From assembly GCA_002427735.1 (NCBI GenBank), contig DIYP01000006.1:254364-318363 (forward strand): DNA of 64,000 nucleotides, read 5' to 3'. Origin of the DNA: Flavobacteriales bacterium UBA6051 (GTDB lineage: Bacteria > Bacteroidota > Bacteroidia > Flavobacteriales_D > Crocinitomicaceae). The notes below the pieces were generated by a model. The model saw only the letters and a list, made by a program, of their open reading frames with translations, was not told the origin of the DNA and searched no databases. Of the stretch, positions 15,754 through 24,605 are shown piece after piece; the first letter of the stretch is position 1, and each line of letters opens with the position of its first letter. A program made the position numbers and the translations under genes.

Positions 15754-17862
15754 ATGGCAAGAGATCTTAAATACACAAGAAATATTGGTATTGCTGCGCA
15801 TATTGATGCTGGTAAGACAACAACTACTGAGCGTATTCTTTACTACGGTGGTGTAAACCACAAGATTGGTGAGGTACACGATGGTGGTGCGACAATGGAC
15901 TGGATGGAGCAAGAGCAGGAAAGAGGTATTACAATTACTTCGGCTGCTACAACGCTTAACTGGAACTACCGTGGAGATAAGTTCCACGTTAATATTATTG
16001 ACACACCTGGTCACGTTGATTTTACGGTTGAGGTAAACCGTTCATTACGTGTGTTGGATGGGTTAGTATTCTTGTTCTCAGCAGTTGATGGTGTTGAGCC
16101 ACAGTCTGAGACGAACTGGAGATTAGCGAATAACTACAACGTTCCACGTATTGGATTTGTAAACAAGATGGACCGTCAGGGTGCTGACTTCTTGAACGTG
16201 TGTAAGCAGGTGAAAGAAATGTTGGGTAGCCATGCATTGCCATTGCAGATCAATATCGGTGCTGAAGATGATTTCAAGGGTGTGGTTGATTTGATCAATT
16301 TCAAAGGAATCGTTTGGAACGAAGAAGATATGGGGATGACATTCGAAGAGATTGAAATTCCGGCTGATATTTTAGATGAGGCTACTCAATTGAGAGAAGA
16401 GTTGTTGGAGGCAGTTGCTGAATTCGACGAAACTGAATCATTGATGGAGAAATTCTTCGAAGATCCTGCTTCAATTACAGAAAGAGAAATCTTGGATTGT
16501 TTGCGTGAAGCAACTATCGCTGGTAAAGTAGTACCAATGATGTGTGGATCTGCATTTAAGAATAAAGGTGTACAGGCGATGTTGGATATGGTAATGGAAA
16601 TTCTTCCTTCACCAGTTGACGTTGACGCCATTGAAGGTACAAACCCTAAAACAGATGAAGTTGAATCACGTAAGCCTTCTTACGATGAGCCTTTCTCAGC
16701 GTTGGCATTTAAAATTGCAACTGACCCATTCGTAGGTCGTTTGTGTTTTACACGTGCTTACTCTGGAAAGTTGGAAGCAGGTTCTTATGTGTTGAACGCA
16801 CGTTCAGGAAAGAAAGAGCGTATCTCTCGTATCTTCCAGATGCACGCTGATAAGCAAAATCAAGTTCCAGAATTAGGAGCTGGAGATATTGGTGCATTTG
16901 TTGGGTTTAAGGATATTAAGACTGGTGATACTTTGTGTGCTGAAAATGCACCAATCGTATTGGAGTCTATGGACTTCCCAGATCCGGTAATCGGTGTTGC
17001 CATTGAGCCTAAGACTCAAGCTGACTCTGATAAGTTGGGTGTAGGACTTCAGAAGCTTGCTGAAGAGGATCCAACATTCCAGGTAAGAACAGATGAAGAG
17101 TCTGGTCAAACAATTATCTCAGGAATGGGAGAGTTGCACTTGGATATTATTATCGATCGTTTGAAGCGTGAGTTTAAAGTAGAGGTGAACCAAGGTGCTC
17201 CTCAAGTAAACTACCGTGAAAACATTCAGGTTCCTGTTGAACACAGAGAAGTGTACAAGAAACAGTCTGGTGGTCGTGGTAAATTCGCAGATATCGTTGT
17301 GACTATTGAGCCACAAGAAGATCAAGAGAAGTCAGGACTTGAATTTATCAACTTGATTAAAGGTGGTAACATTCCTAAAGAATTCATTCCATCTATTGAA
17401 AAAGGATTCATTGAGTCTATGAAAAACGGTGTTATGGCCGGATTTGAGATGGACGCGATGAAAGTTACATTGCATGATGGATCTTTCCACGCGGTGGATT
17501 CTGACCAACTTTCATTCGAATTGGCTGCAAAAATGGCGTTCAGAAACGCATTGCCAAAAGCGAATCCGGTTCTTCTTGAGCCTATGATGAAGTTGGAAGT
17601 TGTTACTCCAGAAGAAAACATGGGTGATATCGTAGGTGACTTGAATCGTCGTCGCGGTGTTATGAAAGGAATGGATGATAAGAATGGAGCTAAAGTTGTT
17701 AAAGCGGATGTTCCATTGTCAGAAATGTTTGGTTATGTAACGCAATTGAGAACAATGTCTTCTGGACGTGCAACGTCAAGTATGGAGTTCTCTCACTACG
17801 CTGAGGCACCAAAGAATGTTGCTGAAGAAGTAGTTGCAAAAGTGAAAGGTGTTACCGCATAA
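15754..17862 (+). CDS. fusA: Elongation factor G
   Basis: A 702-residue translocase with the five-domain EF-G layout. G motifs are intact: AHIDAGKT (15-22), DTPGHVDF, NKMD. GMGELHLDIIIDRLKREF marks domain III and the C-terminal domain IV-V region ends VAEEVVAKVKGVTA. It drives GTP-dependent translocation on the ribosome. It is followed by rpsJ after 11 nt; tuf, which lies here in proteobacteria, is absent, which is normal for this phylum. Confidence 0.98.
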   Translation: MARDLKYTRNIGIAAHIDAGKTTTTERILYYGGVNHKIGEVHDGGATMDWMEQEQERGITITSAATTLNWNYRGDKFHVNIIDTPGHVDFTVEVNRSLRVLDGLVFLFSAVDGVEPQSETNWRLANNYNVPRIGFVNKMDRQGADFLNVCKQVKEMLGSHALPLQINIGAEDDFKGVVDLINFKGIVWNEEDMGMTFEEIEIPADILDEATQLREELLEAVAEFDETESLMEKFFEDPASITEREILDCLREATIAGKVVPMMCGSAFKNKGVQAMLDMVMEILPSPVDVDAIEGTNPKTDEVESRKPSYDEPFSALAFKIATDPFVGRLCFTRAYSGKLEAGSYVLNARSGKKERISRIFQMHADKQNQVPELGAGDIGAFVGFKDIKTGDTLCAENAPIVLESMDFPDPVIGVAIEPKTQADSDKLGVGLQKLAEEDPTFQVRTDEESGQTIISGMGELHLDIIIDRLKREFKVEVNQGAPQVNYRENIQVPVEHREVYKKQSGGRGKFADIVVTIEPQEDQEKSGLEFINLIKGGNIPKEFIPSIEKGFIESMKNGVMAGFEMDAMKVTLHDGSFHAVDSDQLSFELAAKMAFRNALPKANPVLLEPMMKLEVVTPEENMGDIVGDLNRRRGVMKGMDDKNGAKVVKADVPLSEMFGYVTQLRTMSSGRATSSMEFSHYAEAPKNVAEEVVAKVKGVTA

Positions 17863-17873
17863 TTAGTTAAGAG

Positions 17874-18179
17874 ATGAATCAGAAAATTAGAATCAAATTG
17901 AAATCATACGATCACAACTTAGTTGATAAGTCGGCTGAGAAGATCGTGAAGACAGTAAAGTCAACAGGTGCGGTAGTAAGTGGACCAATTCCATTGCCGA
18001 CACACAAGAGAATTTATACTGTATTGAAGTCTCCACACGTAAACAAAAAAGCACGTGAGCAATTCGAATTGTGTGCGTACAAGCGTTTGATGGACATCTA
18101 CAGTACGTCTTCAAAAACGGTTGACGCGTTGATGCGTTTGGAGTTGCCAAGCGGTGTAGACGTTGAGATCAAAGTATAA
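17874..18179 (+). CDS. rpsJ: 30S ribosomal protein S10
   Basis: 101 residues with the typical IRIKLKSYDHNLVDKSAEKIV opening region (shown only in part), PLPTHKRIYTVLKSPHVNKKAREQFE segment and DVEIKV end. S10 belongs to the 30S head and also acts as NusE in transcription antitermination. First gene of the S10 portion; linked to fusA by 11 nt without a visible promoter. Confidence 0.98.
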   Translation: MNQKIRIKLKSYDHNLVDKSAEKIVKTVKSTGAVVSGPIPLPTHKRIYTVLKSPHVNKKAREQFELCAYKRLMDIYSTSSKTVDALMRLELPSGVDVEIKV

Positions 18180-18211
18180 GTAAATTAAGTTTAATAATTA
18201 ATAGTTAAAGT

Positions 18212-18826
18212 ATGCCAGGAATAATTGGTAGAAAAATCGGAATGACTAGTATCTACAGTGCCGAGGGTAAAGCAATGCCATGCACGGTGATAGAAGCTGG
18301 TCCTTGTGTTGTGACTCAGATCAAAACACAAGACAGAGATGGTTACGAGGCTGTTCAATTAGGATTTGGAGATCGTAAAGACAAGAATACTCCAAATGCA
18401 TTGAAGGGTCACTTTAAAAAGGCAAAAACGGACCCAAAAGCGAAGTTAGCTGAGTTTAAAGGGTTCGATGGACTTAATCTCGGAGATGCAGTAAACGCAG
18501 ACATCTTTGAAGAAGGTGAATTCGTAACTGTAGCAGGAACATCAAAAGGTAAAGGTTTCCAAGGGGTTGTTAAGCGTCACAATTTTGGTGGTGTTGGACA
18601 GCAAACACATGGTCAGCACAACAGATTGCGTGCGCCAGGTTCTATTGGAGCAGCATCTTATCCAGCTCGTGTATTCAAAGGAATGCGAATGGCGGGACAA
18701 ATGGGTAACGAGCGTGTGAAGATTGAAAACCTTCAGATCTTAAAAGTTCTTGCAGATAAGAATTTAATCGTAGTGAAAGGTTCTGTACCTGGATCTAAAG
18801 GTTCAACCGTAATAATTGAGAAGTAA
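18212..18826 (+). CDS. rplC: 50S ribosomal protein L3
   Basis: A 204-residue L3: GIIGRKIGMTSIY start, GTSKGKGFQGVVKRHNFGG in the peptidyl-transferase-reaching loop, and HGQHNRLRAPGSIGA. It binds 23S rRNA early in assembly. The stop TAA overlaps the ATG of rplD by 1 nt (TAATG), implying coupled translation. Confidence 0.98.
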   Translation: MPGIIGRKIGMTSIYSAEGKAMPCTVIEAGPCVVTQIKTQDRDGYEAVQLGFGDRKDKNTPNALKGHFKKAKTDPKAKLAEFKGFDGLNLGDAVNADIFEEGEFVTVAGTSKGKGFQGVVKRHNFGGVGQQTHGQHNRLRAPGSIGAASYPARVFKGMRMAGQMGNERVKIENLQILKVLADKNLIVVKGSVPGSKGSTVIIEK

Positions 18827-19452
18827 TGAAATTGAAAGTAACTAGCGCAAAAGGAGCTGCTACTTCTAAGGAAGTTAGCTTGTCAAAAGATGTTTTCGGG
18901 ATTGAGCCGAATGATCACGCTATCTATCTTGATGTAAAACAACATTTGGCCAACCGTCGTCAGGGAACTCACAAGGCGAAGGAAAGAGGTGAAATCACTG
19001 GTTCTACAAAGAAGATCAAGAAGCAAAAAGGTACAGGTGGTGCTCGTGCAGGTAGTATCAAGTCTGGTACACGTGTAGGAGGTGGACGTATCTTCGGACC
19101 AAGACCACGTAACTACCATTTCAAGTTGAATGTTAAGTTGAAGAGATTGGCGCGTAAGTCAGCATTCTCTTACAAAGCGGCATCAAAAGATATCATGGTA
19201 ATTGAAGATCCAAAAATGGATGCAATCAAAACCAAAGATTTCGAAGCAATGATCGCTAATCTTAAGATTGAAAATGAGAAGGTACTAATGATCTTGGGAG
19301 AGAAGAATGACAGCGTTTATTTGTCATCACGTAACCTTAAGAAAGTAAAAGTCGTAACAGCAGATTCTGTAAACACTTATGACGTGTTGAATGCACAAAA
19401 AGTAGTTATGGCTCAAAGTTCAATTGAAGCAATCGAGAAGATTCTAAACTAA
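18826..19452 (+). CDS. rplD: 50S ribosomal protein L4
   Basis: A 208-residue L4 (uL4). The extended loop lining the exit tunnel, KQKGTGGARAGSIKSGTRVGGG with GPRPRNY, is intact. In E. coli L4 represses its own operon; here no leader similar to the E. coli S10 leader was recognised. Overlaps rplC by 1 nt; rplW follows 7 nt later. Confidence 0.98.
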   Translation: MKLKVTSAKGAATSKEVSLSKDVFGIEPNDHAIYLDVKQHLANRRQGTHKAKERGEITGSTKKIKKQKGTGGARAGSIKSGTRVGGGRIFGPRPRNYHFKLNVKLKRLARKSAFSYKAASKDIMVIEDPKMDAIKTKDFEAMIANLKIENEKVLMILGEKNDSVYLSSRNLKKVKVVTADSVNTYDVLNAQKVVMAQSSIEAIEKILN

Positions 19453-19459
19453 TTGAGAG

Positions 19460-19756
19460 ATGAAGACAATTATTAAAAAGCCAATCATCACCGAGAAAGC
19501 GACAGCTCAAAGCGAAACACAAAATCGTTTTTCGTTTGTTGTTGACCCTAAGGCGAACAAGATTGAGATAAAGAATGCCGTCGAGAAGATGTATGGAGTT
19601 CAGATTACTGAAGTTCGGACCATGAATTATGGCGGTGGAAAACCCTCTACAAAGTATACAAATAGAGGTATCGTTGAGCAACCTGTAAAGAAATGGAAGA
19701 AAGCCATTGTTACAGTTGCAGATGGAGAAACGATTGATTTATTTAATAACTTTTAA
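19460..19756 (+). CDS. rplW: 50S ribosomal protein L23
   Basis: 98 residues with the L23 pattern IIKKPIITEKAT, FVVDPKANKIEIKNAVEKMYGV and WKKAIVTVADGETIDLF. It lies at the exit of the peptide tunnel, where it docks trigger factor and SRP. Short form of the usual length. Gap of 11 nt to rplB. Confidence 0.98.
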   Translation: MKTIIKKPIITEKATAQSETQNRFSFVVDPKANKIEIKNAVEKMYGVQITEVRTMNYGGGKPSTKYTNRGIVEQPVKKWKKAIVTVADGETIDLFNNF

Positions 19757-19767
19757 GCACTAAGAGA

Positions 19768-20592
19768 ATGAGTCTTAAAAAATTCAAGCCTACAACTCCA
19801 GGGCAAAGACACAAGATCATCAGTGACTATTCGGAAGTTACAAAAGGAACGCCAGAAAAGAGCCTTGTAAAAGGTAAGCGTAAGTCTGGTGGACGTAACA
19901 ACGATGGTCGCATGACAATGCGTTACATTGGTGGTGGTCACAAGCAGAAGTACCGTGTAATTGATTTCAAAAGAGAAAAGCACGATATTCCTGCGACTGT
20001 TAAAGCGATTGAGTATGATCCAAATCGTACTGCAAGAATCGCATTGTTGTATTATGCAGATGGAGAGAAGCGCTACATCATCGCACCTGAAGGATTGAAG
20101 GTAGGTGATACAGTAATGTCTGGAGCGAAAGCGACTCCAACTGTTGGTAATACAATGTTCCTATCGGATATTCCATTAGGTACAGTTATTCACAACATTG
20201 AATTAAAGCCTGGTAAAGGTGGTGCCATTGCTCGTGGAGCTGGTACTTATGCACAATTGAACGCTCGCGACGGTCGTTACGCAATCATCAAAATGCCTTC
20301 TGGTGAAACTAGATTAATTTTGACGACTTGTTTGGCAACTATCGGGTCTGTTTCTAATTCTGAGCACAACTTGTCTGTTTCTGGTAAAGCGGGACGTACA
20401 AGATGGCAAGGTCGTCGTCCTCGTGTAAGAGCGATGGTAATGAACCCAGTCGATCACCCGATGGGTGGTGGTGAAGGTAAAAACGCCGGAGGACACCCAA
20501 GATCACGTAATGGTATTCCTGCAAAAGGTTACCGCACACGTGCTAAGAAGAAGTATTCAGATAAGTTTATCATCGAAAGACGTAAAAAATAA
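19768..20592 (+). CDS. rplB: 50S ribosomal protein L2
   Basis: A 274-residue L2 with the conserved core: GRNNDGRMTMRYIGGGHKQKYR, then the RGAGTYAQL region and the C-terminal MNPVDHPMGGGEGK containing the His required for peptidyl transferase activity, plus the GGHPRSRNG and RTRAKKKYSDKFI tail. Gap of 7 nt to rpsS. Confidence 0.98.
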   Translation: MSLKKFKPTTPGQRHKIISDYSEVTKGTPEKSLVKGKRKSGGRNNDGRMTMRYIGGGHKQKYRVIDFKREKHDIPATVKAIEYDPNRTARIALLYYADGEKRYIIAPEGLKVGDTVMSGAKATPTVGNTMFLSDIPLGTVIHNIELKPGKGGAIARGAGTYAQLNARDGRYAIIKMPSGETRLILTTCLATIGSVSNSEHNLSVSGKAGRTRWQGRRPRVRAMVMNPVDHPMGGGEGKNAGGHPRSRNGIPAKGYRTRAKKKYSDKFIIERRKK

Positions 20593-20599
20593 TTAGGAT

Positions 20600-20878
20600 A
20601 TGAGTCGTTCATTAAAGAAACCACCATTTGTGCACTATAAGCTTATGAAGCGTGTAGATGAAGCACAAGAGTCAGGCAGCAAGTCTGTTATTAAGACATG
20701 GTCAAGAGCAAGTACTATTACTCCTGATTTTGTTGGATTAACTTTCGCTGTGCATAATGGTAATAAGTTTATTCCTGTATTCGTAACTGAGAACATGGTA
20801 GGGCACAAGTTGGGAGAGTTCTCTCCAACACGTAACTTCCGTGGGCACGCAGGGAATAAGAAAGATAAGAAAAGATAG
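20600..20878 (+). CDS. rpsS: 30S ribosomal protein S19
   Basis: 92 residues; SRSLKKPPFVHYKLMKRV opening region, KTWSRASTITPDFVG and HKLGEFSPTRNFRGHAG are typical S19. It forms the 30S head complex with S13. Its ATG lies 7 nt after rplB and its stop is 2 nt before rplV. Confidence 0.98.
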   Translation: MSRSLKKPPFVHYKLMKRVDEAQESGSKSVIKTWSRASTITPDFVGLTFAVHNGNKFIPVFVTENMVGHKLGEFSPTRNFRGHAGNKKDKKR

Positions 20879-20880
20879 TC

Positions 20881-21282
20881 ATGGGAGCTAGAAAAAGATT
20901 AAAAGCAGAAGCTAGAAAAGAAGCGAATAAGTCAATCGCATTTGCGAAGTTGAACAATTCGCCGATTGCTCCGCGTAAAATGAGATTGGTTGCAGATCTT
21001 GTACGTGGTGTTGAAGTGAATAAAGCTTTGAACATATTGCAACACGATGCTAAAGACGCGTCGACTAGTCTTGAGAAATTGTTGCGTTCTGCAATTGCCA
21101 ATTGGGAGCAAAAGAACGAAGACAAGTCTATTGAAGAGTCAACGTTGTTTGTGAAGTCTATCGAGGTAGGTAGCGCTGGAATGTTAAAGCGTATTCAGCC
21201 AGCTCCACAAGGACGAGCACACAGAATTCGTAAAAGGTCAAATCATGTTACTATCGTTGTAGACGATAAGAACGCTGAATAA
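20881..21282 (+). CDS. rplV: 50S ribosomal protein L22
   Basis: A 133-residue L22. Core SPIAPRKMRLVADLVRG and the tunnel beta-hairpin region with MLKRIQPAPQGRAHRIRKRSNH are conserved; macrolide-resistance-type deletions in the hairpin are not seen. Slightly longer at the N-terminus (MGARKRLKAEARKE) than the E. coli protein, as is common in Bacteroidota. Confidence 0.97.
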   Translation: MGARKRLKAEARKEANKSIAFAKLNNSPIAPRKMRLVADLVRGVEVNKALNILQHDAKDASTSLEKLLRSAIANWEQKNEDKSIEESTLFVKSIEVGSAGMLKRIQPAPQGRAHRIRKRSNHVTIVVDDKNAE

Positions 21283-21292
21283 TTTTAGATAA

Positions 21293-22003
21293 ATGGGACA
21301 AAAGACAAATCCAATTGGAAATAGATTAGGTTTCATCCAAGGATGGGAATCTAACTGGTACGGAGGAGACAACTACCGTGATAAGATCATCGAAGATGAC
21401 CAAATCCGTAGATACCTTCGCGCTCGTTTATCTAGAGCAAGCATTGCTAAGATTATCATTGAACGTACGTTGAAGTTGGTAACCGTTACTATCAACACAG
21501 CACGTCCAGGGGTAATCATTGGTAAAGGTGGTCAGGAAGTTGATAAGCTTAAGGAAGAGCTTAAAAAATTGACGAAAAAGGAAATCCAAATCAACATTTT
21601 TGAGGTGAAACGTCCGGAATTGGACGCGCGCCTTGTTGCAGATGGAATTGCACGTCAGTTAGAAGCACGTATCTCTTTCCGTAGAGCAATCAAGATGGCT
21701 ATCGCGAGTACAATGCGTATGGGAGCCGAAGGAATCAAGGTTAAGATTTCCGGACGTTTGAATGGCGCGGAAATGGCTCGTTCAGAGATGTACAAGGATG
21801 GACGTACTCCGTTACATACGTTCAGAGCTGACATCGATTACGCTTTGGCTGAAGCACACACAACTTACGGTCGCCTTGGAATCAAGGTATGGATCTGTAA
21901 AGGTGAAGTGTACGGTAAGCGTGACCTTTCTCCAAACGTTGGTATGTCATCACAAAAAGGTGGTGGACGTAAACCAGGTGGTAAGAGAAGACCAAAAAAA
22001 TAA
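21293..22003 (+). CDS. rpsC: 30S ribosomal protein S3
   Basis: A 236-residue S3 with MGQKTNPIGNRLGF start, the KH motif ARPGVIIGKGGQEVDKL, and ISGRLNGAEMARSE in the C-terminal domain; tail GGRKPGGKRRPKK. It forms part of the mRNA entry helicase centre. The 46-nt spacer to rplP holds a small perfect hairpin (GATTGC/GCAATC, 22006-22022). Confidence 0.98.
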   Translation: MGQKTNPIGNRLGFIQGWESNWYGGDNYRDKIIEDDQIRRYLRARLSRASIAKIIIERTLKLVTVTINTARPGVIIGKGGQEVDKLKEELKKLTKKEIQINIFEVKRPELDARLVADGIARQLEARISFRRAIKMAIASTMRMGAEGIKVKISGRLNGAEMARSEMYKDGRTPLHTFRADIDYALAEAHTTYGRLGIKVWICKGEVYGKRDLSPNVGMSSQKGGGRKPGGKRRPKK

Positions 22004-22049
22004 GAGATTGCGATAAGCAATCGATGAACCATTAAAAGAATAGAAGAAA

Positions 22050-22478
22050 ATGTTATCACCAAAAAGAACCAAGTTTAGAAAGGCTCAGAAGGGTAGAAAC
22101 AGAGGTCTTGCTCATAGAGGAAGCACTGTTTCCTTCGGATCTTTTGGATTGAAAACTTTGGAGCCAGGATGGATTACTTCTCGTCAAATTGAAGCTGCAC
22201 GTATCGCCGTTACTCGTTACATGAAGCGTGAAGGGAAAGTATGGATTCGCATTTTTCCAGACAAGCCGGTGACATCTAAGCCAGCTGAAGTACGTATGGG
22301 TAAAGGTAAAGGTGCTCCAAGTCATTGGGTAGCTGTTGTTCGACCAGGAAGAATTATGTTCGAAGCAGACGGTGTTCCTTATGAAACTGCAAAAGAAGCG
22401 ATGCGATTAGCCGCTCAGAAACTTCCGGTAAAGTGTAAGTTCGTTACACGTCCGGATTATGTTGTACCAACTAAATAG
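22050..22478 (+). CDS. rplP: 50S ribosomal protein L16
   Basis: A 142-residue L16: LSPKRTKFRKAQKGRNRG, GSFGLKTLEPGWITSRQIEAAR and MGKGKGAPSHWVAVVRPGR. It contacts the A-site tRNA elbow region. Followed 8 nt later by rpmC. Confidence 0.98.
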   Translation: MLSPKRTKFRKAQKGRNRGLAHRGSTVSFGSFGLKTLEPGWITSRQIEAARIAVTRYMKREGKVWIRIFPDKPVTSKPAEVRMGKGKGAPSHWVAVVRPGRIMFEADGVPYETAKEAMRLAAQKLPVKCKFVTRPDYVVPTK

Positions 22479-22486
22479 GATGTAAG

Positions 22487-22681
22487 ATGAAACAAGCAGA
22501 AATCACACAATTGTCAGATCAAGACGTGAAGGATTCAATTGCTAATTTCTCTGAGCAGTTGGCGAAAATGAAATTGGCGCACAAAGTGGCACCAATGGAA
22601 AACCCAATTCAGATCCGCAACATGAGAAAGACAATCGCACGATTGAAAACTGAATTAACAAAACGTGAAGCACAGGCTTAA
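22487..22681 (+). CDS. rpmC: 50S ribosomal protein L29
   Basis: A 64-residue two-helix protein with the L29 pattern: KQAEITQLSDQDVKDSI and IRNMRKTIARLKTELTKRE. It lies near the tunnel exit beside L23. 25 nt separate it from rpsQ. Confidence 0.96.
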   Translation: MKQAEITQLSDQDVKDSIANFSEQLAKMKLAHKVAPMENPIQIRNMRKTIARLKTELTKREAQA

Positions 22682-22706
22682 TTGCCCGTGTAAAAGTTAG
22701 CTTCAA

Positions 22707-22964
22707 ATGGAAAAGCGAAATTTAAGAAAAGAACGTATAGGGATTGTTACCAGCGATAAGATGGACAAGTCAATTGTTGTATCTGTAGAGCGTAAGGTAA
22801 AGCACCCTAAGTATGGAAAGTTCGTGAAGAGCACTACCAAGTTCGTTGCGCATGATGAAAAGAATGAATGTGGTGAAGGTGATACAGTTCGTATCATGGA
22901 AACACGTCCATTGTCTAAGTCAAAGAACTGGAGATTGGTAGAAATTGTTGAACGAGCTAAATAA
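22707..22964 (+). CDS. rpsQ: 30S ribosomal protein S17
   Basis: An 85-residue OB-fold protein: RKERIGIVTSDKMDKSIVV, KHPKYGKFVKSTTKFVAHDE and ETRPLSKSKNWRLVEIVE. It is a primary 16S-binding protein. Followed by rplN after 9 nt. Confidence 0.98.
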   Translation: MEKRNLRKERIGIVTSDKMDKSIVVSVERKVKHPKYGKFVKSTTKFVAHDEKNECGEGDTVRIMETRPLSKSKNWRLVEIVERAK

Positions 22965-22973
22965 TTAGGAGTA

Positions 22974-23342
22974 ATGATACAAACTGAATCAAGACTAAGA
23001 GTAGCTGACAACTCCGGAGCCAAAGAGGTACTATGTATCCGTGTGCTTGGAGGAACGAAACGTCGTTATGCTTCTGTAGGAGATAAAATTGTCGTTACTG
23101 TTAAAAGTGCAATGCCGAATGGACAGGTCAAGAAAGGAACTGTTGCAACGGCTGTTATAGTAAGAACTAAGAAAGAAGTACGTCGTCCAGATGGATCGTA
23201 CATCCGCTTTGATGACAATGCATGTGTATTGTTGAATCAAGCTGGTGAGATGAGAGGAACACGTATTTTCGGACCTGTTGCTCGAGAGCTTCGTGATGCA
23301 GACTACATGAAGGTAGTTTCATTGGCTCCTGAGGTACTTTAA
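22974..23342 (+). CDS. rplN: 50S ribosomal protein L14
   Basis: A 122-residue L14: MIQTESRLRVADNSGAKE start, RRPDGSYIRFDDNACVLLN and EMRGTRIFGPVARELR. It contributes to an intersubunit bridge and binds L19. 12 nt to rplX. Confidence 0.98.
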   Translation: MIQTESRLRVADNSGAKEVLCIRVLGGTKRRYASVGDKIVVTVKSAMPNGQVKKGTVATAVIVRTKKEVRRPDGSYIRFDDNACVLLNQAGEMRGTRIFGPVARELRDADYMKVVSLAPEVL

Positions 23343-23354
23343 ATTACTGGAGTT

Positions 23355-23669
23355 ATGCAGAAATTACACATTAAAGTTGGAGACACTGTCAAAGTATTGA
23401 CAGGAGAGTCAAACGGTCAGGAAGGAACAGTTCTTTCGATCGATAGAAAAAAGATGCGCGCTACAGTGGAGGGACTTAACATGGTTAAGAAGCACCAGAA
23501 GCCAAGCGCACAAGAACCTCAAGGTGGAATTGTAGAAATGGAAGCAGGAATACATATTTCTAACCTTATGGTTGTTCACAACGGTCAAGCTTCACGCGTT
23601 GGTCGTAAGGCGAACAAGGATGGAAAATTAGTACGTTATTCAAAAAAGTCAGGGGAGGAAATTAAGTAA
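23355..23669 (+). CDS. rplX: 50S ribosomal protein L24
   Basis: A 104-residue KOW-domain protein: HIKVGDTVKVLTGESNGQEG, then MVKKHQKPSAQEPQGGIVEME and ISNLMVV. It initiates 50S assembly. The stop TAA overlaps the ATG of rplE by 1 nt (TAATG). Confidence 0.98.
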   Translation: MQKLHIKVGDTVKVLTGESNGQEGTVLSIDRKKMRATVEGLNMVKKHQKPSAQEPQGGIVEMEAGIHISNLMVVHNGQASRVGRKANKDGKLVRYSKKSGEEIK

Positions 23670-24220
23670 TGAGTTACACACCAAGACTTCGGGAAAAGTA
23701 CAGCACTGAGATTATTCCAGCGCTTACTGAAAAGTTTGGATACACGACGGTAATGCGTGTGCCTAAGCTTACTAAAATTGTAATCAGCCAGGGTATTGGA
23801 GATGCCGTAGCGGATAAAAAGCTTGTGGATACAGCAGTTGAAGATCTTTCAAGAATTGCTGGTCAAAAAGCGGTTGCTACATTGTCTAAGAAAGACATCT
23901 CTAACTTTAAGTTGAGAAAAGGAATGCCAATTGGAACGAAAGTGACATTGAGAGGAAACAGAATGTATGACTTTTTGGATCGTCTTCTTGCAGTTTCTCT
24001 TCCAAGAACGCGTGACTTTAGAGGTGTTAATGCCAAAGGTTTTGATGGACGTGGAAACTTCAATATGGGTGTTAAAGAACACATCATCTTCCCAGAAATC
24101 GATATCGATAAGGTAAACCGTATCATGGGGATGGACATCACATTTGTAACAACGGCGGAAAGCGATGAGGAAGGAAAAGCGCTTCTTGACGCATTCGGAT
24201 TCCCATTTACTAAAAAATAA
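23669..24220 (+). CDS. rplE: 50S ribosomal protein L5
   Basis: A 183-residue L5: PRLREKYSTEIIPALTEKFG, VISQGIGDA, RKGMPIGTKVTLRG, RDFRGVN and GRGNFNMGVKEHIIFPEID. It binds 5S rRNA and helps its incorporation. 1-nt overlap with rplX; rpsN follows after 6 nt. Confidence 0.98.
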   Translation: MSYTPRLREKYSTEIIPALTEKFGYTTVMRVPKLTKIVISQGIGDAVADKKLVDTAVEDLSRIAGQKAVATLSKKDISNFKLRKGMPIGTKVTLRGNRMYDFLDRLLAVSLPRTRDFRGVNAKGFDGRGNFNMGVKEHIIFPEIDIDKVNRIMGMDITFVTTAESDEEGKALLDAFGFPFTKK

Positions 24221-24226
24221 GAAGAA

Positions 24227-24541
24227 ATGGCAAAAGAATCAATGAAAGCGCGTGAGCGCAAGAGAGAAAAGCTAGCTGCTCGTTATGCTGAAAAGCGTGC
24301 GGAGTTAGTGAAGATTTTGAAATCTACAGATGACTCTGATGAAATGCAAGAGGCAAAGTGGGAAGCAATGATGAAATTGCAACAACTTCCTGCAAACTCT
24401 GCAAAAGTTCGAGTGCACAACCGTTGTGGGTTGACAGGTCGTCCTCGTGGTTACATGCGTCAATTTGGAATTTCACGTGTTACATTCCGTGAGATGGCAT
24501 TGGCAGGTAAGATACCGGGTGTTAAGAAAGCAAGCTGGTAA
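24227..24541 (+). CDS. rpsN: 30S ribosomal protein S14 (long, zinc-free form)
   Basis: 104 residues; AKESMKARERKREKLAARYA opening, and VRVHNRCGLTGRPRGYMRQFG near the end. Only one Cys is present in that region, so it lacks the CxxC pairs of the zinc-binding short form. The following 64-nt spacer before rpsH carries a foldable helix described separately. Confidence 0.96.
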   Translation: MAKESMKARERKREKLAARYAEKRAELVKILKSTDDSDEMQEAKWEAMMKLQQLPANSAKVRVHNRCGLTGRPRGYMRQFGISRVTFREMALAGKIPGVKKASW

Positions 24542-24553
24542 TAATTATAAACT

Positions 24554-24586
24554 GGTTTCAGGTTCGGTCACTTAAGACGGAAAACC
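24554..24586 (+). promoter_or_regulatory. Foldable bulged helix in the rpsN-rpsH spacer
   Basis: GGTT (24554-24557) pairs with AACC (24583-24586), a 5-nt bulge follows on the 5' side, then TTCGGTC (24563-24569) pairs with GACGGAA (24576-24582) with one mismatch, loop of 6 nt. It lies just upstream of the S8 gene, and S8 is a known autoregulator of this operon in E. coli; a link here is inference. Confidence 0.4.
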
Positions 24587-24605
24587 GTTACCGCAATTGA
24601 ATAAT

